Shown here: piece after piece, positions 48,752 through 63,295 of the stretch | Layout of the letters: each line of letters begins with the position of its first letter | How positions within the stretch are numbered: position 1 is the stretch's first letter | From: Leptospira broomii serovar Hurstbridge str. 5399 | GTDB lineage: Bacteria; Spirochaetota; Leptospiria; Leptospirales; Leptospiraceae | Assembly: GCF_000243715.2 (NCBI RefSeq) | Contig: NZ_AHMO02000008.1 | Span: forward strand, 1,475,001-1,539,000 | Length of the DNA: 64,000 nt | Direction of reading: 5' to 3' | Translations under genes and position numbers: made by a program | The notes under the pieces: model-generated | Seen by the model: the letters and a program-made list of their open reading frames with translations, nothing else | The model's database searches: none | What the model was told of the DNA's origin: nothing

Positions 48752-51700
48752 ATGGACCAAATTTATCTTAATTTTTATTTTTTCGGTTCCCTGCTTGCTT
48801 CCCTCTTTGCGTTATATGTCTCTCTCTTTTTTCTCACCATTAAAGATCGAAGTAAAGCTGCGTTTCACTTGGGGATTTCTTCCCTAGCCACGTTTGTCTT
48901 TCATCTTGGATATGTTATAGGCTTCGTATCCTATGAAGAATGGTCTATCTTTCATCGATGGATCGTCATTCCTACTCCGATGATAGGCTATACGCAGCTG
49001 TTAATTTTCTTCTTTTACTTTCCGCAACCAAAGAGATTGAAACTCGGACTGTCAGTATATGCCGTGCTCTACCTGGGAGTAATCCTAACGACGGGATTCT
49101 ATATAATCGCTTCCCTTCAGTCGGTTCGAACTTTCGTAATGGGAAGTCATTACTGGGACTTCGAAACCCATCTTTTCTATAAACTCTTTTCGCTTCTAGT
49201 TCTAATTTATAACGTATCATTCTTAGTCGCCGGAATTTGGAGGGCTATCAGCGAAAAGGGGAAAGAACGCCGCTCGGTCATCTATATTATGCTTTCTTAC
49301 TGCGTAATTACTATACTCCCGGGTATTGCGAACGCGCTTAGTCGAGACGGTTCGATTTCCAGAGCAGTCTATCAACAAGTCGCCGATTTAGGATTGGTTA
49401 CAGGACTATTTTTGATACTGGTCGTTTATGTAAATACGACTAAGGAAAGAACAACGATCTTGAGTCGTATCGTAGGAATAACGATGGCGACTTTCCTGCT
49501 CGTCTTTCAGTTAGTGGGATACGCGGTATTAAACGGCTATGAATCTTCTTTCGATCAAATAAAAATAAGAGAGACCAAACTTGTCGTAATGGATAAGGAG
49601 AAGCCGGAAGGTTTCGCATACGAAATTTCGTACGACCCTGGTGACGACAAATTTGAAATCGAACAAGGAGCGAAAGATTCCCGGTTCGTGGCCGAAGATA
49701 AACTCGAAATCCGATTCTTTCATTTTAGTAACCTTCTGACGAATTTAGGAACTCTTCCTGCCGGGCAACGTTGGGAGAAATCGAAATCAATTTTGAAGGA
49801 CGCGCCGAAGGAATTTTACGGATATCAGGAAGCTATTCGACAATTTCTCTCAAGTAAAAAAGAAGAAGAAGTTTCGGACGCCGAGATGATTTCCTTCTTT
49901 CATACATTACGAAAGAAACTTTCCATAATACGAAGTAAATTCTCCCATCTTCCGAAGAAAAATGACCAGGCTGCAATTAGCAAACTCTTTCAATCGGAAG
50001 AGATCGGACTTTCGGAAATGCTTGGAAAAGTAAAATCAAGGATAAGCGACGAGATTGAAAGAGGAAAATCCGAAGCCGAAATTTCCACTCTGACTCTATC
50101 TTCTTTAGCGGTGATTCGCGACGCGGGAGAACGGATTTATCGTGGAACAAAATTTTATAATGTAGGCGATCAAAAACCCGTTTTCTACGTCGCTTATTAT
50201 TTCGTTCACCCAAAAAACGGGAAAATTTACGAGGTAGGATTCCAATATAAGACGCTTAGAGCATTCTTGCATGAGCCGTCTCTGGTTCTTGTCGCCTCTT
50301 TGATCGCCGTAATCCTGATCGTATCGATCGGGTTTAGATTCTTTTTTCAATACGCTCTAATCGTTCCGATGGACGAGGTTGTAGTCGGATTAACGGAGGT
50401 GAATTCCGGAAATCTCGATTATCGTCTTACACCGAGGGTCGAGGATGAGATAGGCTTTATCGCCCGTTCATTTAACAGAATGGCAAGATCCATTCAGGCC
50501 GCGAGAAAGCGACTCGAGCAGTATGCGAACGAACTAGAGGAAAAAGTAAAAGAAAGAACGAAAGAGCTCGAACAGACTTTAGGTGAAGTGCGAGAATTAA
50601 AGCAGCAGCAGGACGGAGACTATTTCTTAACCTCTCTTTTGATCAAGCCGTTAGGTTCAAATAAAGCCATTCAAGAAAACGTGAAAGTGGACTTTTTGAT
50701 GGAGCAAAAGAAAAAGTTTACGTTCCGTCGCTATAAAGATGAAATTGGAGGAGATCTAAATATCTCCAACCATATCGAACTGCAAGAACGGTCATATACG
50801 GTTTTTCTAAACGCCGACGCGATGGGTAAGTCCATGCAAGGAGCAGGTGGTGCCTTGGTTTTAGGCGCCGTCTTTGAGTCGATCATCGAGAGAACTAGAA
50901 TTGTGGAGTCTATGCGTGCGCAGTCTCCGGAGAGGTGGCTAAAAAACGCCTTCACAGAATTACATAAAGTCTTTGAAAGTTTTGACGGATCGATGTTGGT
51001 CTCATCCGTCATCGGTTTAATCGACGACGAAATCGGTGTCCTCTATTTTATTAATGCCGAACATCCGTGGACCGTACTTTATCGTGACGGCATCGCTAGT
51101 TTTATCGAAGACGAATTAATGTTTCGTAAATTAGGTACGACTGGAATGGAAGGGCGAATCTTCATTAAAACCTTCCAATTGGAACCGGGAGATGTGATAA
51201 TCGCCGGTTCGGACGGACGGGATGATATTTTGATCGGGACCGACGCCGAGGGTGGAAGAATCATCAATGATGATGAACGCCTGTTTCTAAGGCTAGTCGA
51301 AGAAGCCAAGGGCGATTTAAAAGAAATTTATAATGGAATCCTTCGCAAAGGTCATCTCACGGACGATTTATCTTTGATTAGATTGTCGTTTAAGGAAGCC
51401 GACCCGGAACAGCGCCGTATGGAAGAGGAGCAGAAGGAGAAAGTTAGAGAACTTCTCAAGAAGGCTAAGGACACTTCTCAAAATAAGGAAATCGACGAGG
51501 CTATATCATTTTTAGAGCAGGCTGAATCCTTAAACAGTAGGATTCCGGAAGTAAAAAAGAATTTTATTCGTTTGTTTCTAAAAATGAAAAATTACTCTAA
51601 AGCGGCTCGTTATGCTGAAGATTATCTGAATATAAAACCTGTTGATAAGGAAATCCTATACGTAGCATCCTTTGCGGCGAGAAAAGCGGGACAACTCAGA

Positions 51701-51940
51701 AAAGCGCTAGATTTCGGAGAGCGACTACTTTTGCGAGAGCCGGATCATCTTAAAAACCTAATGAATCTGGCTCAAGTCTACATCGCTTTGAAAAATTATG
51801 ACCGTGCGATGGTAATGACTCATTCAGCGTTGCGATTGGATCCAGATAACGAAGCGATTTTGAAAACTAGAGACGTACTTCGAAAATACATAGATCGTAA
51901 ACCGAAATCGGGCGAGAATCTCGATAATAGAGAATCTTAA
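48752..51940 (+). CDS. 7TM-HAMP-SpoIIE phosphatase-TPR signalling protein A
   Basis: A 1062-residue multidomain protein. Eight or so N-terminal membrane helices (about 5-262; 7TMR-like) are followed by a periplasmic domain (about 265-510), a further membrane helix (about 515-537), a HAMP domain (about 540-590, VGLTEVNSGNLDYRLTPRVEDEIGFIARSFNRM), a coiled coil, a SpoIIE-type PP2C domain (about 630-865; DEIGGDLNISN, ADAMGKSMQGAGGA, GSDGRDDILIG, TDDLSLIRL), then TPRs (about 890-1050). It combines a membrane sensor, phosphatase and protein-docking region. A close paralogue lies at 54313, with an MCP-like gene between. Its stop overlaps the convergent OsmC stop by 4 nt. Confidence 0.88.
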   Translation: MDQIYLNFYFFGSLLASLFALYVSLFFLTIKDRSKAAFHLGISSLATFVFHLGYVIGFVSYEEWSIFHRWIVIPTPMIGYTQLLIFFFYFPQPKRLKLGLSVYAVLYLGVILTTGFYIIASLQSVRTFVMGSHYWDFETHLFYKLFSLLVLIYNVSFLVAGIWRAISEKGKERRSVIYIMLSYCVITILPGIANALSRDGSISRAVYQQVADLGLVTGLFLILVVYVNTTKERTTILSRIVGITMATFLLVFQLVGYAVLNGYESSFDQIKIRETKLVVMDKEKPEGFAYEISYDPGDDKFEIEQGAKDSRFVAEDKLEIRFFHFSNLLTNLGTLPAGQRWEKSKSILKDAPKEFYGYQEAIRQFLSSKKEEEVSDAEMISFFHTLRKKLSIIRSKFSHLPKKNDQAAISKLFQSEEIGLSEMLGKVKSRISDEIERGKSEAEISTLTLSSLAVIRDAGERIYRGTKFYNVGDQKPVFYVAYYFVHPKNGKIYEVGFQYKTLRAFLHEPSLVLVASLIAVILIVSIGFRFFFQYALIVPMDEVVVGLTEVNSGNLDYRLTPRVEDEIGFIARSFNRMARSIQAARKRLEQYANELEEKVKERTKELEQTLGEVRELKQQQDGDYFLTSLLIKPLGSNKAIQENVKVDFLMEQKKKFTFRRYKDEIGGDLNISNHIELQERSYTVFLNADAMGKSMQGAGGALVLGAVFESIIERTRIVESMRAQSPERWLKNAFTELHKVFESFDGSMLVSSVIGLIDDEIGVLYFINAEHPWTVLYRDGIASFIEDELMFRKLGTTGMEGRIFIKTFQLEPGDVIIAGSDGRDDILIGTDAEGGRIINDDERLFLRLVEEAKGDLKEIYNGILRKGHLTDDLSLIRLSFKEADPEQRRMEEEQKEKVRELLKKAKDTSQNKEIDEAISFLEQAESLNSRIPEVKKNFIRLFLKMKNYSKAARYAEDYLNIKPVDKEILYVASFAARKAGQLRKALDFGERLLLREPDHLKNLMNLAQVYIALKNYDRAMVMTHSALRLDPDNEAILKTRDVLRKYIDRKPKSGENLDNRES

Positions 51941-52398
51941 TTCTCCAAAAGAATAGGATGAATTAAAACCTCGGATTTGATCGAATTTCCGATAAAGCAG
52001 CTTTTATGCGATAGCTCGTGCAGTAGTTTTAATTCCTCTTCGGTCGGAACGTTTTCTTTTGAAAATTTGGTTTTCGGATGAATATCGATTTTTATGACGG
52101 ATTGCTTTCCTTCTGGATTTTTATCTAACGTGGAAACCGCCAGGTCCTCGTATTCGAGAACTACGTATTTACGCTTTGCTGCCACGGCAAGAAACGTAAG
52201 CATATGACAGCTAGAGAGGGCTGCAGCTATCATTTCTTCAGGATTTGCGAACTCGGCTTTTCCATAAGTAGAGGGGGTCGAAGAGCCTTGAATTTCTTGA
52301 CCTCCGTCAAAGAGAATGGAATGAGTACGATCATAGACTTCATATTTAAATTCCTCTTGCCCCTTTTTCCAGATTAGGTGGATGCGATGCTCTGACAT
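51937..52398 (-). CDS. OsmC-family peroxiredoxin-like protein
   Basis: A 153-residue OsmC/Ohr fold protein. NPEEMIAAALSSCHMLTFLA holds the first reactive Cys and LSHKSCFIGNSIK the second, the redox pair that reduces organic peroxides. The start at 52398 has GGAG six bases upstream, whereas the ATG at 52410 lacks one. It sits between the two SpoIIE-TPR genes on the opposite strand, with no evident functional tie. Confidence 0.88.
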   Translation of the reverse strand: MSEHRIHLIWKKGQEEFKYEVYDRTHSILFDGGQEIQGSSTPSTYGKAEFANPEEMIAAALSSCHMLTFLAVAAKRKYVVLEYEDLAVSTLDKNPEGKQSVIKIDIHPKTKFSKENVPTEEELKLLHELSHKSCFIGNSIKSEVLIHPILLEN

Positions 52399-52549
52399 TC
52401 TTAGCTCCATATGTTTTTTCTAAAATACGCCTAAATAGTACTGTCTTTCTTTAAATTGCGGCAGATTTTCCATTAATCGATGAATAAAAAGTGTCGATTT
52501 CTTCCAAAAATACAATTCTAAATTCATATTATCAGATCGTAAAAGCTTT

Positions 52550-54142
52550 ATGAAGAGAAACGAAAATAATGTTATGTCGACTCAAATGGGTGCGGATAGG
52601 ATCGCTGCGACCGGCCCGATCACAATTAACCGGATCCGCTTTGGATTAATTTTTCTTTATTTTGCATCGATCGCAATCGGATATAAACTGAGTACGGTTT
52701 TTCAGAATTCGATGTATATTGGCGGAACCTCCGTCATGGTATTGTATACTATTTACTCTTTTTATAAAAACCGATTTGGAGGAGGAGTTTCTCCTTTTCT
52801 CGGGCGACTATTCATCCTATTCGACGTAATCGTGCTGACATTAGTCATGATAGGTGCAACCTGGGAGGATCCGTTAAAAGCCTCGGTCGTCATCAGACAA
52901 ATCGTTCTCTTTACGATATATGTGATTTACATTATATATTCCGGACTGCTACTTTCCCCTTCTTTCGTTATCTGGACGGGCATCCTGGCGGCGATTTCCC
53001 AAATAATAGTTATTTTTAACGCAAAACTTACAGGCGTGATTTTTACCGAAGATCCAAAAATCGTAAATTTACCAGGCTATGCTCCGGTTTCAGAGCAATT
53101 CACAAAAATCGCCTTCTTATTAGTGGTCGTCTTCATTGTTAGAACTTTGATTTCAATCTTTACCAAATTGAAGAGTGCAGAAGAGGAAAAGGCAGCGGCG
53201 ATCGAAAAATCCAGGGCCGATTTGGAAGAAGGAAAACTTAAAATGACCCAGTCTGCCCTTTCTTTAAGGGAGAATTCGAAGAAGCTTAGGGATTTCTCGG
53301 AGGAACTTTCCGAAGTTGTCTCCAATCATGCGGCTTCGTTTGAAGAAATTAGCTCTACAATGGAGGAGTTCCTGGCTCAGACGGAGCATTCTGCAGGAAC
53401 CGTTAAAGACCAATTTTATAGGATCGAGGGGCTATTGGGTGAAAGTAGAAATCTTCACACTTTAATCGATAGGATTTCGGGCCACTCCATAGATTTAAAT
53501 AAGAATATGGAAATCGTGTTAGAGGCCGGAAAGACAGTAAGTAAGTTCGTTGAAGCCCTGCGTCTTTCGTTGGATTCTTTGGGGAGCTCGTTCCGATCGG
53601 TAGGTGAGGTGAATCAAATCATGTCCGACGTAGCCGATAGAACAAATCTTCTTTCCTTGAACGCTTCCATTGAGGCCGCAAGGGCCGGTGTCGCGGGCAG
53701 AGGATTTGCAGTAGTGGCAACAGAAGTTTCCAAGCTTGCCGAAAGTAGTTCAGAAAATGCCGATAGAATTTCGAAAATTATCGGTGAAAGCACGAGCCAT
53801 GTGCAGGAGGGGCAAAGATCGGTTATAACTGCAACAAGCAAAGTGGAAGAGCAAGAGTCTCTATTCCGAAATTTTTTGGAACGATTTGCACAATTGAACG
53901 ATCTACTGAGCGAACAAAAAACCGTGAATAGCCGCTTCCTCGAAAGTTTAAGCGCGCTTCGAAACCTTTCGTCGGAAATCGAAACCGCATCGAAGGAACA
54001 AGCCTCCGGTTCGGGCTCGATTATGAAGGCCGTTTCAACACTTCAATCTTCGATGGATTCACTATTGAATAAAAGCGAACTTCTTGTGGAAACGATACGG
54101 ATTTTGGAAAAAGAAGCAGAAACGTTAACCTCTCAAGATTAA
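52550..54142 (+). CDS. Methyl-accepting chemotaxis-like protein with integral-membrane sensor
   Basis: A 530-residue protein. About six N-terminal membrane helices (residues ~27-210) have short loops and no large periplasmic sensor or HAMP domain. The C-terminal signalling domain (about 250-530) has the hairpin tip as [18 protein letters not shown] followed by [17 protein letters not shown], matching MCP signalling tips (which usually read DQTNLLALNAAIEAARAG). It could couple to CheA/CheW or to another output. It lies between two SpoIIE-TPR genes. The start is either 52550 or 52574. Confidence 0.85.
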   Translation: MKRNENNVMSTQMGADRIAATGPITINRIRFGLIFLYFASIAIGYKLSTVFQNSMYIGGTSVMVLYTIYSFYKNRFGGGVSPFLGRLFILFDVIVLTLVMIGATWEDPLKASVVIRQIVLFTIYVIYIIYSGLLLSPSFVIWTGILAAISQIIVIFNAKLTGVIFTEDPKIVNLPGYAPVSEQFTKIAFLLVVVFIVRTLISIFTKLKSAEEEKAAAIEKSRADLEEGKLKMTQSALSLRENSKKLRDFSEELSEVVSNHAASFEEISSTMEEFLAQTEHSAGTVKDQFYRIEGLLGESRNLHTLIDRISGHSIDLNKNMEIVLEAGKTVSKFVEALRLSLDSLGSSFRSVGEVNQIMSDVADRTNLLSLNASIEAARAGVAGRGFAVVATEVSKLAESSSENADRISKIIGESTSHVQEGQRSVITATSKVEEQESLFRNFLERFAQLNDLLSEQKTVNSRFLESLSALRNLSSEIETASKEQASGSGSIMKAVSTLQSSMDSLLNKSELLVETIRILEKEAETLTSQD

Positions 54143-54312
54143 ACCACGTTTAGCGAAGTTTTTTTCTCTCTTACTTCCAAATGAATATTTTTATTCTGAA
54201 ACAATTCAGCAAAACCGAACGGGTCTTATCTTGATTTTAATCGAAGATGAGCTTCGGTGTTTAACAGGAAAACTCTTGATTTTTATATTTAAAAAGTTAG
54301 AAACGTTGCTCC

Positions 54313-58301
<3,989 letters not shown>

Positions 58302-58324
58302 TTTTTTCCTACTGAACTTAGATG

Positions 58325-58349
58325 AAAGGCCGGATTTACTCCGGCCTTT
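58325..58349. terminator. Bidirectional intrinsic terminator between ilvC and the DoxX gene
   Basis: AAAGGCCGG (58325-58333) pairs with CCGGCCTTT (58341-58349) across a seven-base loop, with TT continuing on the plus strand. It lies 24 bp after the ilvC stop and just past the end of the convergent DoxX gene at 58354, so it can serve both. Confidence 0.85.
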
Positions 58350-58353
58350 TTAT

Positions 58354-58725
58354 TTAGCGGTGATCTTTTTCCGTTCTCGTAAAAGTCCAAGCCCACCAAA
58401 TAAATAAAAATTGAAACGGCAGGCGAACGATTGTGACCCATAATTTCGGATTATCCGACTTCCAAGCATCCAAAAACATCTGAATATTTGCGGGATATAC
58501 GGCAATCAGCAAAAGAATGATACCCCATGCAGCAGGCTTGCGAGTGAATTTAGGGATTAAGAATATTCCCAATAAAATTTCGACGATGCCGCTTATAATG
58601 ATTACTTCCGAATGAAACGGAATATAAGGAGGCATCATTTTTAGATAAAAGGCCGGATTTAAAAAATGGAGAGAACCCGCTACAATGTAAAAGAATGCCA
58701 TGATATAAAGGAGAGTTGTTTTCAT
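58354..58725 (-). CDS. DoxX-family membrane protein
   Basis: A 123-residue protein of four membrane helices (about 4-22, 42-58, 68-85 and 98-116). LHFLNPAFYLKMMPPYIPFH near the N-terminus and GIVEILLGIFLI in helix 2 are typical of the DoxX/DoxD-like group, which is linked to thiosulfate or quinone metabolism in other organisms but is unassigned here. Single gene, converging on ilvC. Confidence 0.82.
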   Translation of the reverse strand: MKTTLLYIMAFFYIVAGSLHFLNPAFYLKMMPPYIPFHSEVIIISGIVEILLGIFLIPKFTRKPAAWGIILLLIAVYPANIQMFLDAWKSDNPKLWVTIVRLPFQFLFIWWAWTFTRTEKDHR

Positions 58726-58940
58726 ATTTTAATTCTCGGATTTAGATGACCTTATTATTTAGAGATTAATCTATTTCAAGGAACGGATTGAATTTGACCT
58801 AAGGAATTGGAAAAAATTCCCCAAATAATCCCTTTTATCCGTAATTTTGATCGTATAAAGCGCCCTACCTAAGGCAAAAAAATAATGACAAACCATTAGT
58901 TTTTGCTACTTTGAGACCCACTCAAGCCAGGAGGCTCGGA

Positions 58941-60563
58941 TTGAAATCCTTAATTTCAGTAATCGGAATCTCTCTTTTTCTGTTTTCTACGGATGTATTT
59001 GCACAGAGAAGGTTCGGTCTCATTTTCGGCTCTAATTATAAAGGGAATAAGGCGGGTATCCCCGAGTTAAACCTTTGTGAAGCCGATGCAACGTACCTAC
59101 ATGACGAAATCAAGCGCGTAGGAAAATTCGATGATATTAGAATTATCCTAGGAAAAGACGTAACTAAGGATAATATTCAAAAAGAAATCAAAGCCCTTGC
59201 TTCGCGAGCAAAGTCTAGCGATACTGTGTTTCTGTATTTTTCAGGCCACGGAGCATTTCAGAGGGACGCAAACGCGAAGAACGGGATGCGAAACTACATC
59301 ATATGTTACGACCGTCCTCATCTCAGCGACGACGAACTAAATGATTACCTCAGCGACGTTAAATCGCCGAAAACCGTTTTCGTATTTGACTGCTGTTTCT
59401 CAGGTGGAATCGCTAAAAAAGGAAGAGCGACTCGAGGTGCAGCGCCTGTTCCGATTCCGCAAGGAAGTGATGGAACCGTTCGCCAGGATCCTCAGGACTT
59501 TTATTTTCAGGACAAGGCGATCATCTCGTCGGCTGATGACAATCAAACTGCCATCGAAGTTGGCGGCAACATCAATCACGGGATCTTCACTTATACTTTC
59601 GGAAAGGCCCTTTCGACTGCAGATTTAAATCAGGACCATGTAGTTACTGCATTGGAGGCCTTTTTCGTTTCGAGAGACGACACCGTCGCGATGGCTAAAA
59701 AATTCGATCACGACCAAGTTCCTCAAGTCTCAGGAAATGCTTCGGGTATTTTGCTTGCAGGAGAAAAGAAACCGGAACCGCCTCCTACAGTCGAGCCTAC
59801 AAAGCCACCCGTAACGCCGACTCCTACTCCGGATGTTGATCCTCCGAAAGTTGATCCGGTAGTGCCGGTCGTTACTCCGCAAGAACCTCCGGTCGTTCCC
59901 ACGAACCTGAAAGGCGACCTCGTAATTAAAACGACGATCATTCAAGACAGAGCCTATGGACTTTCTGATCTTCCACCGGATATTCGCTTATCAACGGGTA
60001 AAAAAAGACAAGGTAGCCGTGCGGTGAAAGTTTTGATCGATGATAAGGAATATGAAACCAAAATCAGTGCAGAGTCGTCCGTTTACTGGGGTGCCGTTAA
60101 GAAGATGGGCAAATTAGTTCCTGGAGCGATTTATACCCTGACTTTGAAGGACCTTCCTGCGGGGGTTCATAAAGTGACAATTCAGGCAGATGATTATCCT
60201 GAAGTGCAAAAGACTCAGGCGGTGATTCCGAACAAGAAGAACGAACTAGAGGTCATCGCTTCGATGACGGGCTTCGGAGCTATTCGCGGTAAGGTATTCT
60301 ACCAAACCCTGGATAATCCGGTGTTGAACCAGCCGATTTATATGCCTACAATTTCGAGCGTTTCCGGAATTCAGAAACTCAATACCGACCAAAATGGAAA
60401 TTTTTGGTTCACGAATCTCAAGCCTGGCGAGTACGAAATTAAGGCTTCCTTTGCGGAGGATCTGAATTTGAACAATTCGAATTTAGTGGTTAAAGAAGGC
60501 GAAGTAACTGCAGTAGACGTTATTTTGAACGTCAAGCTTCCTTCGACTAAGACCAAATATTGA
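58941..60563 (+). CDS. Exported caspase-like (C14) protein with PEGA-type C-terminal domains
   Basis: A 540-residue protein. A signal peptide (about 1-22, ending DVFAQ) is followed by a caspase/metacaspase catalytic domain (about 24-270) with His103 in FSGHG and the catalytic Cys152 in DCCFSGG. A Pro-rich linker (about 272-325) leads to two beta domains (about 330-430 and 440-540; the last resembles a carboxypeptidase-regulatory domain, [15 protein letters not shown]). The start is TTG 58941, with GGAGG upstream at 58929-58933; the frame is open from 58911. Caspase-like proteases cleave after Arg/Lys or Asp; the substrate is unknown. A terminator follows. Confidence 0.88.
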   Translation: MKSLISVIGISLFLFSTDVFAQRRFGLIFGSNYKGNKAGIPELNLCEADATYLHDEIKRVGKFDDIRIILGKDVTKDNIQKEIKALASRAKSSDTVFLYFSGHGAFQRDANAKNGMRNYIICYDRPHLSDDELNDYLSDVKSPKTVFVFDCCFSGGIAKKGRATRGAAPVPIPQGSDGTVRQDPQDFYFQDKAIISSADDNQTAIEVGGNINHGIFTYTFGKALSTADLNQDHVVTALEAFFVSRDDTVAMAKKFDHDQVPQVSGNASGILLAGEKKPEPPPTVEPTKPPVTPTPTPDVDPPKVDPVVPVVTPQEPPVVPTNLKGDLVIKTTIIQDRAYGLSDLPPDIRLSTGKKRQGSRAVKVLIDDKEYETKISAESSVYWGAVKKMGKLVPGAIYTLTLKDLPAGVHKVTIQADDYPEVQKTQAVIPNKKNELEVIASMTGFGAIRGKVFYQTLDNPVLNQPIYMPTISSVSGIQKLNTDQNGNFWFTNLKPGEYEIKASFAEDLNLNNSNLVVKEGEVTAVDVILNVKLPSTKTKY

Positions 60564-60590
60564 TTTCGGAGATTTTTACTCTATAAATGT

Positions 60591-60620
60591 TGAAAAGCCT
60601 TCTCCAAGGAAGGCTTTTCA
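60591..60620. terminator. Intrinsic terminator after the caspase-like gene
   Basis: TGAAAAGCCTTC (60591-60602) pairs perfectly with GAAGGCTTTTCA (60609-60620) over a six-base loop, with T-rich ends on both strands. It can stop transcription of the caspase-like gene and of anything arriving from the right on the minus strand. Confidence 0.85.
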
Positions 60621-60635
60621 ATTATTGGACGGGTT

Positions 60636-60842
60636 TCAATCTTTCTGGAATCTCTGCCACTGCTTGGAATTTATTCTTCGTTTTCGAATTTCAACTAGCT
60701 TTTTTAGCTGCTTAGTGTCCAGTAAGCTACCAGCCTTTAAGCCGTAAGCGGGTAAGGCTGTATCGTTGGTTAGATTGGCGAAGGTTTTGCCTATTTTGGC
60801 AAAGGAACTCCGGAGATCCGGATCCATTTCCGAATATATCAT
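60636..60842 (-). CDS. Small hypothetical protein, possibly the intact end of a frameshifted gene
   Basis: A 68-residue basic protein: MDPDLRSSFAKIGKTFANL near the start and QLKKLVEIRKRRINSKQW near the end. AGGCG lies five bases before the ATG at 60842. The neighbouring frame upstream on this strand (60727-60924) has plausible coding character (KTDLLSLSPEKGR), and the two frames cross near 60830, so these may be one gene broken by an indel. No family recognised. Nearby there is a run of nine T on the plus strand (60959-60967), a possible site of slippage. Confidence 0.35.
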   Translation of the reverse strand: MIYSEMDPDLRSSFAKIGKTFANLTNDTALPAYGLKAGSLLDTKQLKKLVEIRKRRINSKQWQRFQKD

Positions 60843-61005
60843 AAATCGCCTCCGTGCGACCCTTTTCGGGGGATAAAGAAAGAAGGTCCGTTTTTCCGTC
60901 CTTGGAAAGGAAGCCTTCTCCCAAACTATACTTCGGGGCATTCGCAAAATACTTGAGGTTTTTTTTTCTTGTACGATAAGAAAGTACTAGGTAAAAACGG
61001 TTAAA

Positions 61006-61239
61006 ATGCTGATTCGTCTGGAAAATCGAACAGGCCGGAGATCGGGTAGGTACGTCGTTTACGAGTACGGTACGGATCTATTTGGCTACGTCTATGTGGA
61101 TAAATTCCGCGGTAAAGACAGGGGTCGAATGGTCTCCAGATGGGTCATGAACGATCTCGGCTCATTGGTTCGCCTACTGGATCACGAACTATATCGTCGA
61201 GAGTCGGAAAACTACGAAAACGTTTCAGCAGCAGTATGA
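61006..61239 (+). CDS. Small protein coupled to the MutS-like ATPase
   Basis: A 77-residue protein, highly basic in its first half ([19 protein letters not shown]) then [18 protein letters not shown] and a charged C-terminal helix. Its stop overlaps the ATG of the MutS-like gene by 4 nt (ATGA), a strong sign of a genuine, coupled gene. Function unknown; with Arg-rich character and beta-strand alternation it could be a nucleic-acid- or ribosome-binding protein. Confidence 0.6.
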   Translation: MLIRLENRTGRRSGRYVVYEYGTDLFGYVYVDKFRGKDRGRMVSRWVMNDLGSLVRLLDHELYRRESENYENVSAAV

Positions 61240-63158
61240 GTATTTCAACTCGGATGTTTTCCGTCGAACGGAGAATTTCCCGTATATCTCTCCTTCTCCT
61301 ACGCGAGGAAAAAAAATTACGTCTGCTATCTTCATTAAGGCTTCTCGCGTTCGGTGCCTTTCTTATCTGGATTTTCGCCGCTTACATAATTCGGGTTTCT
61401 TCCGAAATTTACTATCTGCCATCCCTGTTTTTTCTTTGGGCTTTTTATCGCCTTCTTGCAGTTTATCAAGCGCGAAGGGATAAATCGAAGCGTCTGGAGG
61501 TTTGGCGCGGGCTTGTCGAACGTCAAAAAGCAAGATTGTCTTTGAACGCAGACGGTTATCCGAAATTGAAACGGGAGATCTACCGGGAAATTTCGATGGA
61601 ACGGGATCTACCTTCTTGGACCAAAGATTTGGACTTTCTTGGTGAGAAAGGTATTTTTGCCAGGATTGATACGACCTCCACCCTTGCCGGGTACTCCAAA
61701 TTTCTCGGATACTTTTTAGATCCCGATCTAACGTCAGCTGTTCGCGAAAGGCAAGGCAGCGTTTCCGCTCTCTCGGGACGATCTGCAGTATTGCAGAAGA
61801 TTTTGCGTCACTTCGGATTGTACGAAGCATCTATCCCGACCGAAAAGGAAATTAAAGAAGAAGCTCTTCCGTCCTATATTCCTTCGATTTTACGTTACGA
61901 TAAAAATAGACAAGTTCCGGAAGAGGTTTCCCCTCCCGCCGGATTATTCAAGGAAGAACCGAAGGAATTTTGGAAACGAGCCCTAGCATATCAAGGAAGA
62001 TGGATTCGTTTCATTTTTCCTTTTTGGATCGCGTTCGTATGGGTTGCCGTTCTTGTAGGTCTTTTTTTAGGGAAAACCTGGGGCTTCGGTTTTTTCTTAT
62101 TAAACTTGGGGCTTTTTGGAATTTATAGAAATATATCCTTAGAGTTGATCTCACCTTTGGCTCAGCAGGCGGAAACGTTACCCGAACTAGGGAAATTATT
62201 AAGATACGTTTTAAGATCGAAAGTAGTCGGAACTTCCGGTAAGGAATTACTGAAGAATTGGACAGATGCAGAATTTATTCGATGCTGGAAAGAACTTCGG
62301 AAAATCGCGGATAGAGCTTCATACTCGCAAGCGCCATTACCGCATAGTGTCTTAAATTTCCTTTTTCTATTCGATTTATGGTTTTGGAAACGATATGACA
62401 AATGGTGGGAAGAGTGGGGGAAAAAAATTATCCCCGCTTTCGAAGAACTTTGCGAACTAGATTCTTTACTGCCGCTCGCTAACTTGCGATGGATCGAACC
62501 TACTTTTACCTTTCCGACTATATTAAAAGAATCAGATGGGAAAAAAATAGAGGCAAAGGATTTGGTACATCCGCTGATTCACGCAGAAAAGAGAATTCCA
62601 AATAATTTAGAACCTGTCGCACCGGGAGATTTGCTCCTTTTAACGGGCTCTAATATGTCCGGAAAAACGACCTACTTACGTTCGGTTGGCATTTGCGGAA
62701 TTTTATCTATGGCCGGCGGGCCGGTTCCGGCTTCCTACTTTTCTACCCCTCTTTTAAAAGTTCACTCGAGTATTCGAAATGAGGATTCGGTAGATGAAGG
62801 CATTTCTTTCTTTTACGCCGAAGTGAGAAGATTGGCAAAAATTCTAACCGAAGTTTCGGATTCAAAATCGGAGCATTTGGTTCTTTTGGATGAAATCCTA
62901 AAGGGAACCAATTCTCGAGAAAGAACTCTAGCCTGCAAAGGGATTCTTAAAAGTCTAAAAAGCTCCCGAGTATTCGGTATCGTAACGACGCATGACCTCG
63001 AGCTAGCTAGCTTAGACGGACTTGTGCTACGCCATTTCCGAGAGGAAATTAAAGACGGCAAGATGAGTTTCGATTATCGAATTCGCCCCGGCATCGTTCA
63101 ATCTAGTAATGCCTTGGAAGTTTTAAAATTAGAAGGGCTGGATTTAGATTTCAACTAA
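61236..63158 (+). CDS. Membrane-associated MutS-family ATPase
   Basis: A 640-residue protein with the C-terminal ATPase of MutS: Walker [12 protein letters not shown] (near 470-480), Walker [17 protein letters not shown], signature and H-loop VTTHD. It has no mismatch-recognition domain. Membrane helices are seen near residues 30-75 (two, [17 protein letters not shown] and [16 protein letters not shown]) and 262-305 (two more). This is not the repair MutS; related membrane MutS-like proteins are known in other phyla without defined function. The true start is ATG 61236, overlapping the 77-residue gene; the frame is open to 61140. Confidence 0.85.
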   Translation: MSISTRMFSVERRISRISLLLLREEKKLRLLSSLRLLAFGAFLIWIFAAYIIRVSSEIYYLPSLFFLWAFYRLLAVYQARRDKSKRLEVWRGLVERQKARLSLNADGYPKLKREIYREISMERDLPSWTKDLDFLGEKGIFARIDTTSTLAGYSKFLGYFLDPDLTSAVRERQGSVSALSGRSAVLQKILRHFGLYEASIPTEKEIKEEALPSYIPSILRYDKNRQVPEEVSPPAGLFKEEPKEFWKRALAYQGRWIRFIFPFWIAFVWVAVLVGLFLGKTWGFGFFLLNLGLFGIYRNISLELISPLAQQAETLPELGKLLRYVLRSKVVGTSGKELLKNWTDAEFIRCWKELRKIADRASYSQAPLPHSVLNFLFLFDLWFWKRYDKWWEEWGKKIIPAFEELCELDSLLPLANLRWIEPTFTFPTILKESDGKKIEAKDLVHPLIHAEKRIPNNLEPVAPGDLLLLTGSNMSGKTTYLRSVGICGILSMAGGPVPASYFSTPLLKVHSSIRNEDSVDEGISFFYAEVRRLAKILTEVSDSKSEHLVLLDEILKGTNSRERTLACKGILKSLKSSRVFGIVTTHDLELASLDGLVLRHFREEIKDGKMSFDYRIRPGIVQSSNALEVLKLEGLDLDFN

Positions 63159-63295
63159 TCCGTTTTGGAATTAAGTCTACCGACTGTGGACTAAAAATAC
63201 TAGTGTCACGATAGTCGAGATTGAACGTCGAATTTCTATAAAACTGTTTTTGGGTTGCTCCAGTCAATTAGGCCCGATCTCATATTAAATAGTCG

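Noticed and set aside
59723..59945. Minus-strand frames in the caspase-like gene
   Set aside because: They reflect the Pro/Thr/Val-rich linker read backwards, giving Gly/Thr-rich frames without a ribosome-binding site.
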